Shown: positions 49,310 through 59,875, counted from the stretch's first letter. The stretch: 64,000 nt of DNA from Acinetobacter portensis (GCF_009372215.1 NZ_LWRV01000082.1:31719-95718); one strand, 5' to 3'. Translations and numbers: made by a program. The notes: generated from the letters alone by a model not told the origin.

Positions 49310-50610
49310 AACAGCTTCAGAATTTTTCAGAAAATTCTTCGTTTTTAATTGGATGTAGCGGTGGCATGGATTCCATGTTGCTTCTGCATCTAATGTCATT
49401 TTTGTGCCCTGAAAAAGTTCGTGCAATTTATGTCGATCATCAATTGCAATCTTCAAGCGAGCAATGGGGACAGTTTGTTTTGGCGCAATGCCAGCAACTG
49501 AATATTCCTTGTATTGTTCAAACGGTAGATGTTGCGGATGGCAATTTAGAAAGCCAAGCTAGATCTGCACGATATCAAGCCTATTCACATCATATTCAGC
49601 CTCACGAAATTCTATTACTTGCACATCATCAACAAGACCAAGCTGAAACATTAATGCTTCGATTACTTTCGGGTGCAGGAATTCATGGTTTGGCTGCTAT
49701 GCGTGAAATAGATGTTCGGCAAAATTTAACCATCTGGCGACCACTTTTAAATATTTCGCATGAGCAAATTTGCCAATGGGCAAGTCAGTTGAATGTGCAA
49801 AATATTCAAGATCCAACAAATTACGACACACATTATGATCGAGCATGGTGCCGTGAAGAATTGTGGCATATTTTGCAAAGTCGCTATTCTAAAATGCAGC
49901 AAGCTTTAAGTCGAACCAGTTATTTAATGCAAGATGCTGAAGATATTTTGCATGAGGTTTTATTGCAAGATTTAGCCTTATGTGGAAATGACGTTGAATT
50001 AGGTCTTCATATTTTTAATCAGCTTAATCCGCCAAGACAACGTCAATTATTGTCTGCTTGGATGAAAGGTGGTGATCAGTATCGTCCATCTTTTGATATG
50101 GTTGAGCGTATTCAAAATGAAGTCATTCATTCAAAGAAAGATTCTCAAGCAGCTTTGCATTGGAATGGTTATTTTTACGTGCGCTATCAAGATCAATTGT
50201 ATCGCATTAAAAAAGAAGAATATTTAGCTGAAAAGACAGAAATTTTTGAAATTCAAAATATTAAATTTGAGCTAAATGAATCTGTTTCGTTAGCATCTGG
50301 GCAATATAAAATTCAAACTGAAAATATTGGACTATCTTTTGAGTTGTTAAATAAGAAGCTCACTATTGAGCAACGAAAAGGTGGTGAAAAAATTCATTTG
50401 TACGGACGTATTGGTTCTTGGCCGTTAAAGAAAGCCATACAAGAAGCACATATTTTTCCGTGGCAGCGTCATACAATTCAAATATTAAGCATAGATAATG
50501 TTATGCTAGGTGCGTTTACACCGAAAGGTTTTTGGTTGGCACAATCTGTGTATTGTGAAACAGGTGGTTGGCAACCAAAGTTAATGAACAAAGATCAAAC
50601 TCATAGATGA
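49246..50610 (+). CDS. tilS: tRNA(Ile) lysidine synthetase
   Basis: Converts C34 of tRNA-Ile(CAU) to lysidine so that it reads AUA. The PP-loop is [16 protein letters not shown] near residue 36. [29 protein letters not shown] and the C-terminal [11 protein letters not shown] are also present. At 454 residues it is full length with the ATG at 49246, inside accA. A later start cannot be excluded, but no ATG lies between the accA stop and the PP-loop in this frame until the GGMDS motif itself. The order accA-tilS is typical. Confidence 0.93.
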   Translation: MRSALPAFNEVWQRQFRSNCLKQLQNFSENSSFLIGCSGGMDSMLLLHLMSFLCPEKVRAIYVDHQLQSSSEQWGQFVLAQCQQLNIPCIVQTVDVADGNLESQARSARYQAYSHHIQPHEILLLAHHQQDQAETLMLRLLSGAGIHGLAAMREIDVRQNLTIWRPLLNISHEQICQWASQLNVQNIQDPTNYDTHYDRAWCREELWHILQSRYSKMQQALSRTSYLMQDAEDILHEVLLQDLALCGNDVELGLHIFNQLNPPRQRQLLSAWMKGGDQYRPSFDMVERIQNEVIHSKKDSQAALHWNGYFYVRYQDQLYRIKKEEYLAEKTEIFEIQNIKFELNESVSLASGQYKIQTENIGLSFELLNKKLTIEQRKGGEKIHLYGRIGSWPLKKAIQEAHIFPWQRHTIQILSIDNVMLGAFTPKGFWLAQSVYCETGGWQPKLMNKDQTHR

Positions 50611-50619
50611 GCGTGAAAA

Positions 50620-51450
50620 ATGACGGCAGTTTTAGATTGTAATATTAGTTTTATTGGTGGCGGTAACATGGCTCAAGCCTTAATTGGTGGCTTGATTGCT
50701 CGAGGTTTGCCTGCAACTCGTATTACAGTTTCAGATCCAGTAGAACAAGTACGTCAGTTATTGCAAGAAAAGGATGTGCAAGTTACTGAAGATAATATGG
50801 CGGCAATTCAAACAGCAGATGTTGTTGTTTTTGCAGTAAAACCACAAGTTTTGGCACAAGTTTTAAAGCCATTAAAAGGTCTTTTTGCTGGTAAATTAGT
50901 GATTTCAATTGTTGCTGGTGCAGAAATCTCAACTATTTCAGAATTACTTGGCACAGACCAAGTTGTGCGTGTTATGCCAAATACACCTGCATTGGTTCAA
51001 ACAGGTGCACATGGTTTATATGCGACAGAAGCTGTATCTGAAAAAGACCGTAACTTAGCAAGCCAAGTTTTGGCTGCAACAGGTTTAACCATTTGGGTAA
51101 ATACTGAAGCACAAATTGATGCTGTAACTGCGGTTTCAGGTTCAGGCCCTGCGTACTTTTTCTATTTAATGGAAAGTATGATTCGTGCAGGTAAAAATTT
51201 AGGTTTAGATGAAAAAGTTGCAACGGATTTGACTTTGCAAACTGCATTGGGTGCAGCGCAAATGGCAATTACAAGTGCAAATACGCCTGCTGAATTACGC
51301 AAAAATGTAACGTCACCAAATGGTACAACACAAGCTGCGATTGAAGTGTTTGATCATGGTCAAGTTTCACAAACCATTCAAGCTGCTTTGGCTGCTGCAC
51401 AAAAACGTAGTCAAGTGCTTGCACAAGATTTGAGTGATAGCGTTAAATAA
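50620..51450 (+). CDS. proC: Pyrroline-5-carboxylate reductase
   Basis: The last step of proline synthesis. 276 residues. The N-terminal Rossmann motif is ISFIGGGNMAQALIGGL. AVKPQVL and MPNTPALVQTGAHGLYA follow, and the family signature region is AVSGSGPAYFFYLMESM, ending ELRKNVTSPNGTT. It follows tilS by nine bases and precedes yggT by 27, the common proC-yggT pair. Confidence 0.97.
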   Translation: MTAVLDCNISFIGGGNMAQALIGGLIARGLPATRITVSDPVEQVRQLLQEKDVQVTEDNMAAIQTADVVVFAVKPQVLAQVLKPLKGLFAGKLVISIVAGAEISTISELLGTDQVVRVMPNTPALVQTGAHGLYATEAVSEKDRNLASQVLAATGLTIWVNTEAQIDAVTAVSGSGPAYFFYLMESMIRAGKNLGLDEKVATDLTLQTALGAAQMAITSANTPAELRKNVTSPNGTTQAAIEVFDHGQVSQTIQAALAAAQKRSQVLAQDLSDSVK

Positions 51451-51477
51451 GATTGATTTAATTAGGAAAGTTTATAT

Positions 51478-52047
51478 ATGGGTGCAAATTCTGCGCTAAT
51501 TTTTGGCATCATCATTAACGTAGCGATTTTGCTCGTATTCTTCCGTTTTCTAATGCAATTAGCTGCGGTAAGTCCTTATAACCCAGTTGTTCTTTCAACG
51601 GTGAAAGCAACGAAAATTGTCGATGTTTTTAGTCGCATTTTTCCAACAGTTGCAAAAGGTCGAGTAAATTTAGCGGCATTAGCTTTGGTTATTGTGCTGT
51701 ATTTACTAAAAATTTTTGGTGTGATGTATTTGTCGGGTGCAATGCCAAATAGTCCAATTCATTTGATGATTTTGACTTTTGTAACGATGATTCAAGACTT
51801 AATTCGTTTCTGTCGTTATTTAATTTTCGCAACGATTATTTTAAGTTGGGTGGTGATGTTTACACAATCACGTTCACCTTATATTGAAGTCATTCAAGAA
51901 TTGGCTGAACCTTTACTTGCACCATTTCGTCGTATTTTGCCGAATATGGGGATGATTGACTTATCGCCAATTTTTGCTTTCTTAACGTTGTTCGTAATTG
52001 AAATTATTATGAATGAAGTGGCAATTGTGTTGCTTACGGGTCTCTAA
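51478..52047 (+). CDS. yggT: YggT-family membrane protein
   Basis: 189 residues with two YGGT repeats, each a pair of hydrophobic helices: about residues 10-85 (NVAILLVFFRFLMQLAAVSPYNPVV) and about residues 100-185 (LIFATIILSWVVMFTQSRSPYIEVIQ, then LAEPLLAPFRRILPNMGMIDLSPIFAFL). The family sits next to proC in many bacteria and has been linked to osmotic or potassium stress and division-site processes, without a firm mechanism. It ends at a strong terminator. Confidence 0.92.
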   Translation: MGANSALIFGIIINVAILLVFFRFLMQLAAVSPYNPVVLSTVKATKIVDVFSRIFPTVAKGRVNLAALALVIVLYLLKIFGVMYLSGAMPNSPIHLMILTFVTMIQDLIRFCRYLIFATIILSWVVMFTQSRSPYIEVIQELAEPLLAPFRRILPNMGMIDLSPIFAFLTLFVIEIIMNEVAIVLLTGL

Positions 52048-52060
52048 TTTGACCGAATAA

Positions 52061-52086
52061 AAAAGGACGCTGATGCGTCCTTTTTT
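52061..52086 (+). terminator. Terminator after yggT
   Basis: AAAAGGACGC pairs with GCGTCCTTTT around TGAT, with T6. Confidence 0.93.
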
Positions 52087-52102
52087 ATTTTGGGCGATTT
52101 GA

Positions 52103-52192
52103 ACACCTCTCCCTGACCCTCTCCTAGAAGGAGAGGTCTTAGGCTGAAAACCTCCATCCCAACCTTCCTCCTACAAGGAGGAAGGAGCTTTA
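52103..52192. repeat. Intergenic CTCTCC/GGAGAG repeat between yggT and polA
   Basis: A two-part palindromic element like the one at 41103: CCTCTCCCTGACCCTCTCCTAGAAGGAGAGG, then CCTCC...CCTTCCTCCTACAAGGAGGAAGG (longer runs not quoted). It lies at the 3' end of both convergent genes and may act as a transcription barrier for polA, which has no other terminator. Confidence 0.75.
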
Positions 52193-52194
52193 CA

Positions 52195-54960
52195 TTAATG
52201 CGCTTCATCCCAGTTTTTGCCTTTACCTACTTCTACAATAAGAGGTACCGAAATTTGTAGAACAGATTGCATCACTTCAGCAAGTTTTGGTGCAAGCTCA
52301 TCTGCAATATCTTCATCAACTTCAAATACCAATTCATCGTGTACTTGTAACAGCATTTTGGCTTGATCTTTCGGAAGCATTTTTTCCACTTCAATCATTG
52401 CTATTTTAATGATATCGGCAGCAGAACCTTGAAGTGGCGCATTAATGGCAGCACGTTCAGCAGCTTTACGAACCATCATATTTCGAGCATCAATATCTGG
52501 TGTATATAAACGACGACCTAAAATAGTTTCTACAAAACCTTGTTCCAAAGCAACTTGACGAGTACGTTGCATATATTCGTAAATGCCAGGGTAACGATGG
52601 AAATATTGCTTAATATAGTCTTGAGATTCTTGGCGAGTAAAACCAAGTTGACGAATTAGACCAAATTCTGACATGCCATAAAGTAAACCGAAGTTCACCG
52701 CTTTGGCTTGACGACGTTGATCACTCGTTACATCTTCAAGTGCAATTCCTAAAACTTCGGCAGCTGTACGACTATGTACATCTTGTCCATTTTTAAATGC
52801 ATCAACCAAGGCTTCATCTTGTGAAAAATGTGCCATTAAGCGTAATTCAATCTGCGAATAATCGGCTGCAAGTAAAATTCGACCTTTCGGAGCAATAAAT
52901 GCTTTACGAATTTGGCGTCCAATTTTTTCACGTACAGGAATGTTTTGTAAGTTCGGATCTGTTGAAGATAAACGCCCCGTAGCTGTTAAAGCTTGGTGAT
53001 AGCTTGTATGTACACGATGCGACTCATCATTTGCTTGCTTCAATAAACCATCTGTATATGTACTTTTGAGTTTAGATAAACCACGATATTCCAAAATTAA
53101 ATCTGTAATAGGATGATCAATTTTTTCTAAAACACTTTCACTTGTACTGTATTGCCCAGTCGATGTTTTTTTGCCACCTTTTAGACCTAACTTATCAAAT
53201 AAAACTTCACCAACTTGTTTTGGTGAGCTGACATTGAAGCTTTCACCTGCAATTTCAATAATTTGGTTTTCTAAGTCTTGAATGGTATTAGCAAATTCAA
53301 CGCCTAACTGATCTAAGAAACTTAAATCAAGTTCGATCCCGTTTTCTTCCATCATGGTTAGAACACGAGCAACAGGCATTTCAATATTATGAAGAAGATT
53401 TAATAGTTCAGGATGCTTCTGTAGCTTTGCATCAAAAACTTCGTATAAACGATAAGTGACATGCGCATCTTCAGCAGCATAATGTGCAGCAGTTTCAATC
53501 TCAATTTGATTAAATGTTTTTTGTTTAACGCCTTTACCCGCAACTTGTTCATACGTTGTGGTTAAGTGACTTAAATACAAACGTGAAACATCATCCATGC
53601 CGTGACGTGTTGCAACAGAATTCAACACATAAGATGCAAGCATGGTATCGAAATACCAACCTTGTAGCTGAATCCCGTGATTTTCTAAAACGTGAGCATC
53701 ATATTTTAAATGATGACCAATTTTTTGAACTTCAGGATTTTCTAAGATTGGTTTAATTTGAGCTAAAACTGTTTCACGATTGAGCTGTTCAGGAGCACCT
53801 TCATAATCATGTGCAAGCGGAACGTAATAAGCATCTTTCGCATCGAAAGCCACAGAAAAACCAACAATTTGTGCAATACGATAATCTAAGCTTGTAGTTT
53901 CTGTATCAAAAGCAAAGCGTTTTTCTGTGCTTAAACGTTGGAATAGGTTATCCCAATCTGCCTGCGTTAAAACAGAGTGATACGTTGCTTGACCCAATTG
54001 ATCATCGATACTCGTAACAGAAGCTTGATCTTCATTGGCTACAGGCGCATCTTCAGTTGCATTTTTCACAACGGCTTTTGCTGTTTGTTTGTAGCTTGAG
54101 TTGTTTGGATTATTCGGATGATCTAAAGATTGTAATTGGTTACGGAATTCGAGTTCTGTATATAAATTACGAAGCGCTTCGACATTTGGATCTTGTAGTT
54201 TTAAGTCATCATAGCCAAAGTTTAAATCGAGGTTGATGACAATACTTGCAAGTTGATGATCGAGCGTAATGCCTTCAACACTGTCTTTAATATTTTGACC
54301 GACTTTGCCTTTAATTTTGTCGACATTTTCTAAAATGCCACCAATAGAGCCATATTCGGTTAAAAGTTTTGCAGCAGTTTTAGCACCAACACCCGGAACA
54401 CCCATAATACCGTCAGAGGCATCGCCCATAAGGGTTAGGTAGTCGATCATTTGATTTGGCCAAACGCCAAATTTTTCAAATACGCCATTTATATCGAGCG
54501 GGCGTTCTTTAAAGCTATCTTCCAAAGTGACTTTGTCTGTAACCAACTGCGCCATGTCTTTATCGCCAGTTGAAATAAGAACTTGGTGACCTAAAGCTTC
54601 TGCACGTTTTGCTAAAGTACCAATAACATCATCGGCTTCAGCACCTGGAAGTGTATGTAAAGGAATACCTAAGGCACGAATAAGTGCATGTAAATATGGA
54701 ATTTGTTGTGATAGTTCATCAGGCATACTTGGACGGTCACCTTTGTAAATAGGTGAAAGTTCATGTCTGAAAGTAGGTTCTGGCGTATCGAAAATAACAG
54801 CCATGTGCGTAGGTTGAATTCGACGCATTAATTTTTGAATTGCGGCAATTGCACCACGGACTGCATTTGTTTGCAAACCTGTTGACGTGGTTAATGGGGG
54901 CACAGCGTGAAATGCACGAAATAAAAAGTATGAGCCATCGACCAAGACAAATGGTGGCAT
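52195..54960 (-). CDS. polA: DNA polymerase I
   Basis: 921 residues (E. coli 928), with all three domains. The 5'-3' exonuclease is at about residues 1-290 (LVDGSYFLFRAFHA, GVPGVGAKTAAKLL). The 3'-5' proofreading domain is at about residues 330-515 and its catalytic motif FDTETTSLDY is intact. The polymerase domain has motif A AADYSQIELRLMAHFS, motif B RRQAKAVNFGLLYGMSEFG and motif C QVHDELVFEV. It is monocistronic. Confidence 0.98.
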   Translation of the reverse strand: MPPFVLVDGSYFLFRAFHAVPPLTTSTGLQTNAVRGAIAAIQKLMRRIQPTHMAVIFDTPEPTFRHELSPIYKGDRPSMPDELSQQIPYLHALIRALGIPLHTLPGAEADDVIGTLAKRAEALGHQVLISTGDKDMAQLVTDKVTLEDSFKERPLDINGVFEKFGVWPNQMIDYLTLMGDASDGIMGVPGVGAKTAAKLLTEYGSIGGILENVDKIKGKVGQNIKDSVEGITLDHQLASIVINLDLNFGYDDLKLQDPNVEALRNLYTELEFRNQLQSLDHPNNPNNSSYKQTAKAVVKNATEDAPVANEDQASVTSIDDQLGQATYHSVLTQADWDNLFQRLSTEKRFAFDTETTSLDYRIAQIVGFSVAFDAKDAYYVPLAHDYEGAPEQLNRETVLAQIKPILENPEVQKIGHHLKYDAHVLENHGIQLQGWYFDTMLASYVLNSVATRHGMDDVSRLYLSHLTTTYEQVAGKGVKQKTFNQIEIETAAHYAAEDAHVTYRLYEVFDAKLQKHPELLNLLHNIEMPVARVLTMMEENGIELDLSFLDQLGVEFANTIQDLENQIIEIAGESFNVSSPKQVGEVLFDKLGLKGGKKTSTGQYSTSESVLEKIDHPITDLILEYRGLSKLKSTYTDGLLKQANDESHRVHTSYHQALTATGRLSSTDPNLQNIPVREKIGRQIRKAFIAPKGRILLAADYSQIELRLMAHFSQDEALVDAFKNGQDVHSRTAAEVLGIALEDVTSDQRRQAKAVNFGLLYGMSEFGLIRQLGFTRQESQDYIKQYFHRYPGIYEYMQRTRQVALEQGFVETILGRRLYTPDIDARNMMVRKAAERAAINAPLQGSAADIIKIAMIEVEKMLPKDQAKMLLQVHDELVFEVDEDIADELAPKLAEVMQSVLQISVPLIVEVGKGKNWDEAH

Positions 54961-55123
54961 TGATAAAATCCTTATCCAAATAACAGCATTATTGTACGTG
55001 ATTTTTAAGGTTGTCGCAGAAACATGATTACAACTCTAGATTACCGAATATCTGATGAATGTTAAATATCTCTATGAATGTGGGTGTTATGATGGTTAAA
55101 AATGTAATGAGCCAATTTATAAG

Positions 55124-57844
55124 ATGTTAAAAAGGCAAAATGAAATTCGCATGATCTGGTTGATGGTGCTAATTATTGTTGCAGTCTCTGCATGGTTTTT
55201 AGATATTCGCATTCTGACTTATATCTGTGGAATCGCTTTTGTAATGAGCGTCATGCAATATGCAGATGGAATTAGTCATTCTATGGATGACCTATCTCAA
55301 AAATCGCATGTATCATTACAACCCACATCTAAAGTGCCTTTGTATTTATCATCGTTTTTTGCACTTATTTCAGGGTTTATGGAGTGGCATTTAGGGCTAA
55401 CCATTGGTATTACGGCTTGGATTTTCTTCTTTTTAAGATGGCTAAAACGAATAGAAAATTCACTCATCCATGTTGAACTTAAATTACAACAACAGCCTTT
55501 TGTGACACATCAAGACAATTTTCAGCTACCACCCATTGTTCCAATAGTGGCATCTGAACAATTAAGTGAAAATTCAGAACAAAGTTTGTCTGAACAAATT
55601 AAACAATGGATTTTTCAGGGCAATCCTGTATTAAAAGTTGCAATTGTTGTTTTAGTGATTGGCGTTGTACTTTTACTTCGCTTTGCTACGGAACATTGGC
55701 AATTAAGCTTAGTGATGAAACTTGCTATTGTGGCTTTGGTGAGTGGAAGCGTTTCAGTTTTAGGTTATGCCTTATATAAAAATAATCGTAGTTTTGCTTT
55801 GGCTTTAGAAGGCTTGGGTTTAGCAGGCTTATTTTTGACGTTATTTTTTGCTTATTACAATAGTGTGATTCCAAATATTGCCATCGCTTCAATCTGCTTT
55901 ATTGCTGTTATGTTGCCAACATTGTGGCTAAGTTTAAAACAGCAATCTGTTGAATTGGCGATTATGGCAATGGTGATTGCATATTTAGCCCCATTTACGC
56001 TACCTGTTCGAGATGCAACAGCCGTAGAATTTATTGCATATTATTTGGTGATTAATGTAGCCGTAGCGATATTAAGCACCTTACGTCCATGGAAGTTCCT
56101 CAATCAAATTGCATTTTTAATGACTGTATTCTTTGGTGGTGGATATGCACTTTATAAAGGATACATTACAGAAAAAAATCAACTCACTGCGCTTGTTCTT
56201 GCACATAGCGCGGTATTTATTTGGCTTGGATTTCGTTTTAGTCAATTGATTGCAAAAGCAGATTTATCCGAATTTAAGTTCAAGCCTGCTTTAGATATTG
56301 CCCTTATTTTTGGTGCGCCTATTGTGGGGTATGCATTTTTATATGTTATGCATATTGATGAAACTTTATGGCAAGCAGGATTAAGTTTTATTTTCGCAAT
56401 TTTATTTGCTCTGCTTTATCTGCTTTTAAAACGAAGTCAGATGGTTGATTTCATTTCACAAAGTTATTTAAGTCTTGCGCTCATCTTTCTTGCGCTTATT
56501 CCACCTATTTTATTGCCAGATCAATGGAGTGTGATGGGATGGGCGATAGAAGGATTACTCATCTTCACTTTTTCTTTATATCAACAATCTGCAATGAGTC
56601 GTTACTTGGCGATGGGGTTGTTAGTTGTCGCAGGTTTATCGAGTTTTCATTCTGTGGCAGAGCATAGTACGTTCCCAAGTACAATGTATTGGGTATTAAG
56701 TGTTTGTTATTTATTGGTGGTGATCATTGCGAATTGTACCGAAAAATTTCAACAACAACTCAGTACGGCAACCATTACTTTTTTAAGCTTTCTCAGTTTT
56801 TCATCGACCATTTTATTGATTGTTTTGTTGCAATACGAAATACATGGAAAGCTCACCGATGTATTGGTGCTTCTCATCATCAGTACACTTTATTTAATGA
56901 TTAATGAGTTGCTACTTTCTGCCAAAGCAACGTGGTCTTGGCTTATTCCGAAGTGGGCGGGACTTGTTCCAATCTATATCTATGCAACACTTTTAGTTGT
57001 GGGTTATTCGGAACAAGGTTATTTAGTTTGGGATTCATCTATAGAGCGTGTGTGTTTTGCGGTGGTTGGTATTTTATTTACCATTTTATGGTTAAGACCA
57101 CTTATGGGTGTTCGTGCTGAAAAAGAGTGGGTCAGTCTAGGAACATTAAGCAGTTTAGCTTTAGCAAGCTTAACCATTTTTCCGACTATGCCATTTATTA
57201 GTATGGTCATTCTTCCATTGGTATTTTGTGCGTGGTGCTATTGGAAAGTTGAAGATTCAGATTGGAAAATATTTTGGCAAGCTCGAAGCACTTTGTTGTT
57301 AACCGCAGCATGGATTATTTGTTCGCAATTATTTTCACAGCAAGCATTTTATGGCTATGTTTTTCCAATTCTTAATCCATTTGATTTAGTGAGTTTGGCA
57401 ATTCTTGCAAGTTTTATTTGGATGCTTTCTTTGCAAATTAAAACAGGTTTAGACAAAGGCATGGTTGCTGTTCTCATGGTGCTGAGTTTGCTTTGGCTGA
57501 GTAGTTATATGGTGCTACGTGCCTTACATGTTTATTTGGGAACACCAATTAATGAATTAGCCATTTGGGATCATGCCATTATTCAACTCAGTTTAACTTT
57601 GCTCTGGGTAAGTTTGGCATTTATCACCATGAGTATTGCGAGTCGTAAACAATTACGTGCGATGTGGATTTTGGGCGGAAGCATTTTAGTGATTGTGACT
57701 TTAAAACTGGTACTTTTCGATTTATCTCACATTGGAACATTAACACGGGTGATTTCATTTTTAGGTGCAGGTTTTATTATGTTAGTTATTGCGTATATAG
57801 CACCTATGCCAGAAGGTGAAAAAGAGATCTTAAAATCTCAGTAA
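55124..57844 (+). CDS. Large DUF2339 multi-pass membrane protein
   Basis: 906 residues with roughly 25-28 hydrophobic segments, organised as the DUF2339 family. After two N-terminal helices and a Gln-rich soluble loop (about residues 118-150), the conserved core begins near WIFQGNPVLKVAIVVLVIGVVLLLRF. It contains the family pattern ALEGLGLAGLFLTLFFAYY. The function of DUF2339 is not established. Homologues lie near envelope and stress genes. It is monocistronic, and a bidirectional terminator separates it from mscS. Confidence 0.85.
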   Translation: MLKRQNEIRMIWLMVLIIVAVSAWFLDIRILTYICGIAFVMSVMQYADGISHSMDDLSQKSHVSLQPTSKVPLYLSSFFALISGFMEWHLGLTIGITAWIFFFLRWLKRIENSLIHVELKLQQQPFVTHQDNFQLPPIVPIVASEQLSENSEQSLSEQIKQWIFQGNPVLKVAIVVLVIGVVLLLRFATEHWQLSLVMKLAIVALVSGSVSVLGYALYKNNRSFALALEGLGLAGLFLTLFFAYYNSVIPNIAIASICFIAVMLPTLWLSLKQQSVELAIMAMVIAYLAPFTLPVRDATAVEFIAYYLVINVAVAILSTLRPWKFLNQIAFLMTVFFGGGYALYKGYITEKNQLTALVLAHSAVFIWLGFRFSQLIAKADLSEFKFKPALDIALIFGAPIVGYAFLYVMHIDETLWQAGLSFIFAILFALLYLLLKRSQMVDFISQSYLSLALIFLALIPPILLPDQWSVMGWAIEGLLIFTFSLYQQSAMSRYLAMGLLVVAGLSSFHSVAEHSTFPSTMYWVLSVCYLLVVIIANCTEKFQQQLSTATITFLSFLSFSSTILLIVLLQYEIHGKLTDVLVLLIISTLYLMINELLLSAKATWSWLIPKWAGLVPIYIYATLLVVGYSEQGYLVWDSSIERVCFAVVGILFTILWLRPLMGVRAEKEWVSLGTLSSLALASLTIFPTMPFISMVILPLVFCAWCYWKVEDSDWKIFWQARSTLLLTAAWIICSQLFSQQAFYGYVFPILNPFDLVSLAILASFIWMLSLQIKTGLDKGMVAVLMVLSLLWLSSYMVLRALHVYLGTPINELAIWDHAIIQLSLTLLWVSLAFITMSIASRKQLRAMWILGGSILVIVTLKLVLFDLSHIGTLTRVISFLGAGFIMLVIAYIAPMPEGEKEILKSQ

Positions 57845-57879
57845 GCCAATCCATAGACAATTTAGAATTGTTAAAGCAT

Positions 57880-57909
57880 AAAAAATCCCTCTTATATGAG
57901 GGATTTTTT
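57880..57909. terminator. Bidirectional terminator between the DUF2339 gene and the MscS gene
   Basis: AAAAAATCCCTC pairs with GAGGGATTTTTT around TTATAT. It serves both convergent genes. Confidence 0.93.
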
Positions 57910-57914
57910 ATAGA

Positions 57915-58835
57915 TTACTTCAAGTCGGGTTCTCGGATGATCTCTTTGGCATTCGCATATTGATCAATATCTTCATTGCTTAATGGGCGAAGTGGGTGAT
58001 CAACAAAGCCCATTTTGGGTACAGGAATTTCAATTTGATTTGAAAGGAAACCATTTCGAATACGTTCCTGCATTTCATCTCGAACTTTTAAGAAGTTTTG
58101 CTGTTGGCACCAAACTGCAAATAGCAATTCAATAGAAGATTCACGGAATGCTGTTACAGTAACCGCAGGTTTTGGATCTGTTAGTACCAACGGATATTTA
58201 TTGGCAACATCCAATAAAACTTCACGAACCTTAATAATGTCTTCATGGAAGTTAATGGCAAGCGTAATCGGGATTCGCCGTATGGGGAACTTAGATAAGT
58301 TTTGCACAGGGGCTCGAATAAGTTGCTCATTGGGCAAACGGACATAAATATTATCTTGAGTAAGTAATTTGACAGAGAGTAAATCAATCGAAATTACTTC
58401 ACCTTCAATGGTGTGTCCACGAATAAGGGTAATTTGAATGGTATCGCCAATTTCAAATGAACCCTCACCAATCAGGAAAATACCACTAATTAAGTTCGAT
58501 GCAGATGTTTGCGATGCAAAACCAAGAGCAACCGTTAAAATACCTGCTGCACCTAGAAAAACACTGAGTTTGAAACCTGCTTCTTTTAAACTTGCTATGA
58601 TAAAAAATAGGAAGATTGTGTAGAAAATGCCACGTCGCCAAATCAGGTGTTGATGCGCATTGAAACGAGAACCAACAGTACGAATAAAGGTATTTGAAAT
58701 AAAACGTGCAATCAAAAAACCAATACAACATAAAAGAATCGCAACTAAAAACTCAGTTAATCGATCTGTATTAATATTGGTAAAAATACCTGTGAGGGTT
58801 TGGGTAACATCTTTTGTAATTTGATTTTGTGACAT
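57915..58835 (-). CDS. MscS-family mechanosensitive channel
   Basis: A 306-residue small-conductance channel. It has three N-terminal helices, with the pore helix and beta domain in the typical motif AAGILTVALGFASQTSASNLISGIFL (about residues 93-118, quoted in part: GFASQTSASNLISG). FEIGDTIQI and a C-terminal cage domain follow. It releases solutes on osmotic downshock. The gene lies nine bases after a gene of unknown function, so the pair is probably coexpressed and perhaps physically linked. Confidence 0.92.
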   Translation of the reverse strand: MSQNQITKDVTQTLTGIFTNINTDRLTEFLVAILLCCIGFLIARFISNTFIRTVGSRFNAHQHLIWRRGIFYTIFLFFIIASLKEAGFKLSVFLGAAGILTVALGFASQTSASNLISGIFLIGEGSFEIGDTIQITLIRGHTIEGEVISIDLLSVKLLTQDNIYVRLPNEQLIRAPVQNLSKFPIRRIPITLAINFHEDIIKVREVLLDVANKYPLVLTDPKPAVTVTAFRESSIELLFAVWCQQQNFLKVRDEMQERIRNGFLSNQIEIPVPKMGFVDHPLRPLSNEDIDQYANAKEIIREPDLK

Positions 58836-58844
58836 GTTATCCCC

Positions 58845-59666
58845 CTAGAAAAATGATTCAAACATATTAAACAACATACCTGCGGGTTCACGAGGAGGAT
58901 GAAGATAAGTGACTTCACCTGCAAGTGGTGGAGTTCTGTTTTCTAAACGAATGCGTGGTGGTTTATCTAAACCTTCATGTATCACTTTAATTTGTGATGT
59001 CCACAAACGCCCTGTAGTTTCACTATAAAACAGGGGTAAGGCAGGAACAGGAACACTCATTCGGTCAAAGCGAAGTTGCTGATTGCTTGTGTTGTGAAAC
59101 TCAATAGGCGTGACTGCACGAAAAGCACGACGTGTAAGATTCTTTAACTCGGTACGACCATCTACTGAAGTGGCATAACAAATTTCACCTGTACGTGGAT
59201 TAGGTCCAAACCAAGTGTCTTTTGGCAAAATAATAGGTAAATCGAAAATAGGTTCTTTATGACCTTCAATAAAACCAGATAACCATAAAGGCGTACTAAT
59301 ATACAAAGTTCCGCGTTGACCCGCAGGAATGTAAATTGGATCTACAGGTTTAATCACAACAGAACGGTTTGCAAGACGAGGCTTGAGCTGTAATTTACTT
59401 TGCGTGCTTCTAAACATGTAGCGTTCAATTTCTACAGGCTGAGGAAACCCAAAGTTGGGATCATCAATTTTATGCCAAGCTTGTTCATAATCATACTGAA
59501 CTTGTGGGCGATGGTATTCTAAACGCCATTCTTGCATGCTACGCGTAATGCGAAAGAGTAAAGAACCAAATTGCCATGCTTGAGGAATATTGAGCTCAAA
59601 TTCTTTTTCTCCCCACCATTGAATATCGTGAAGATTAGATTTTAAGAAAGTATTATTTTCTGACAA
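58845..59666 (-). CDS. Unknown protein paired with MscS (possibly DUF432)
   Basis: 273 residues, soluble, without a signal peptide or membrane helices, probably beta-rich. Recognisable stretches are DIQWWGEKEFELNIPQAWQF near the start, YIPAGQRGTLYISTPLW and TWFGPNPRTGEICYAT in the middle and a C-terminal GMLFNMFESFF. The overall pattern recalls DUF432, a poorly known family found near MscS-type channels, but I hold this loosely. It is the first gene of a two-gene unit with mscS (nine-base gap), which points to a role in channel function or osmotic response. Confidence 0.6.
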   Translation of the reverse strand: MSENNTFLKSNLHDIQWWGEKEFELNIPQAWQFGSLLFRITRSMQEWRLEYHRPQVQYDYEQAWHKIDDPNFGFPQPVEIERYMFRSTQSKLQLKPRLANRSVVIKPVDPIYIPAGQRGTLYISTPLWLSGFIEGHKEPIFDLPIILPKDTWFGPNPRTGEICYATSVDGRTELKNLTRRAFRAVTPIEFHNTSNQQLRFDRMSVPVPALPLFYSETTGRLWTSQIKVIHEGLDKPPRIRLENRTPPLAGEVTYLHPPREPAGMLFNMFESFF

Positions 59667-59847
59667 TTCAATATCCCTTTCAATTTTTAAGCGCTAAAGC
59701 AGGCTTTGCGCTGCTATTTTCTAAAGTATACGCAAATTTAATTATTTCACTATTATTATGGAAACAAACACAAGTTGGTTAAATAATTACAAATCAGTAA
59801 ATATAAATATATAACACAATTTTAAAAGTTCTTTTTAATCTACAAAA

Positions 59848-59875
59848 AAGAAAAATCAGTAGTTTTGACTACTGA
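59848..59875 (-). terminator. Terminator after the broken DUF4951-like gene
   Basis: TCAGTAGT pairs with ACTACTGA around TTTG, with A5 on the left that becomes T5 on the minus strand. Confidence 0.8.
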
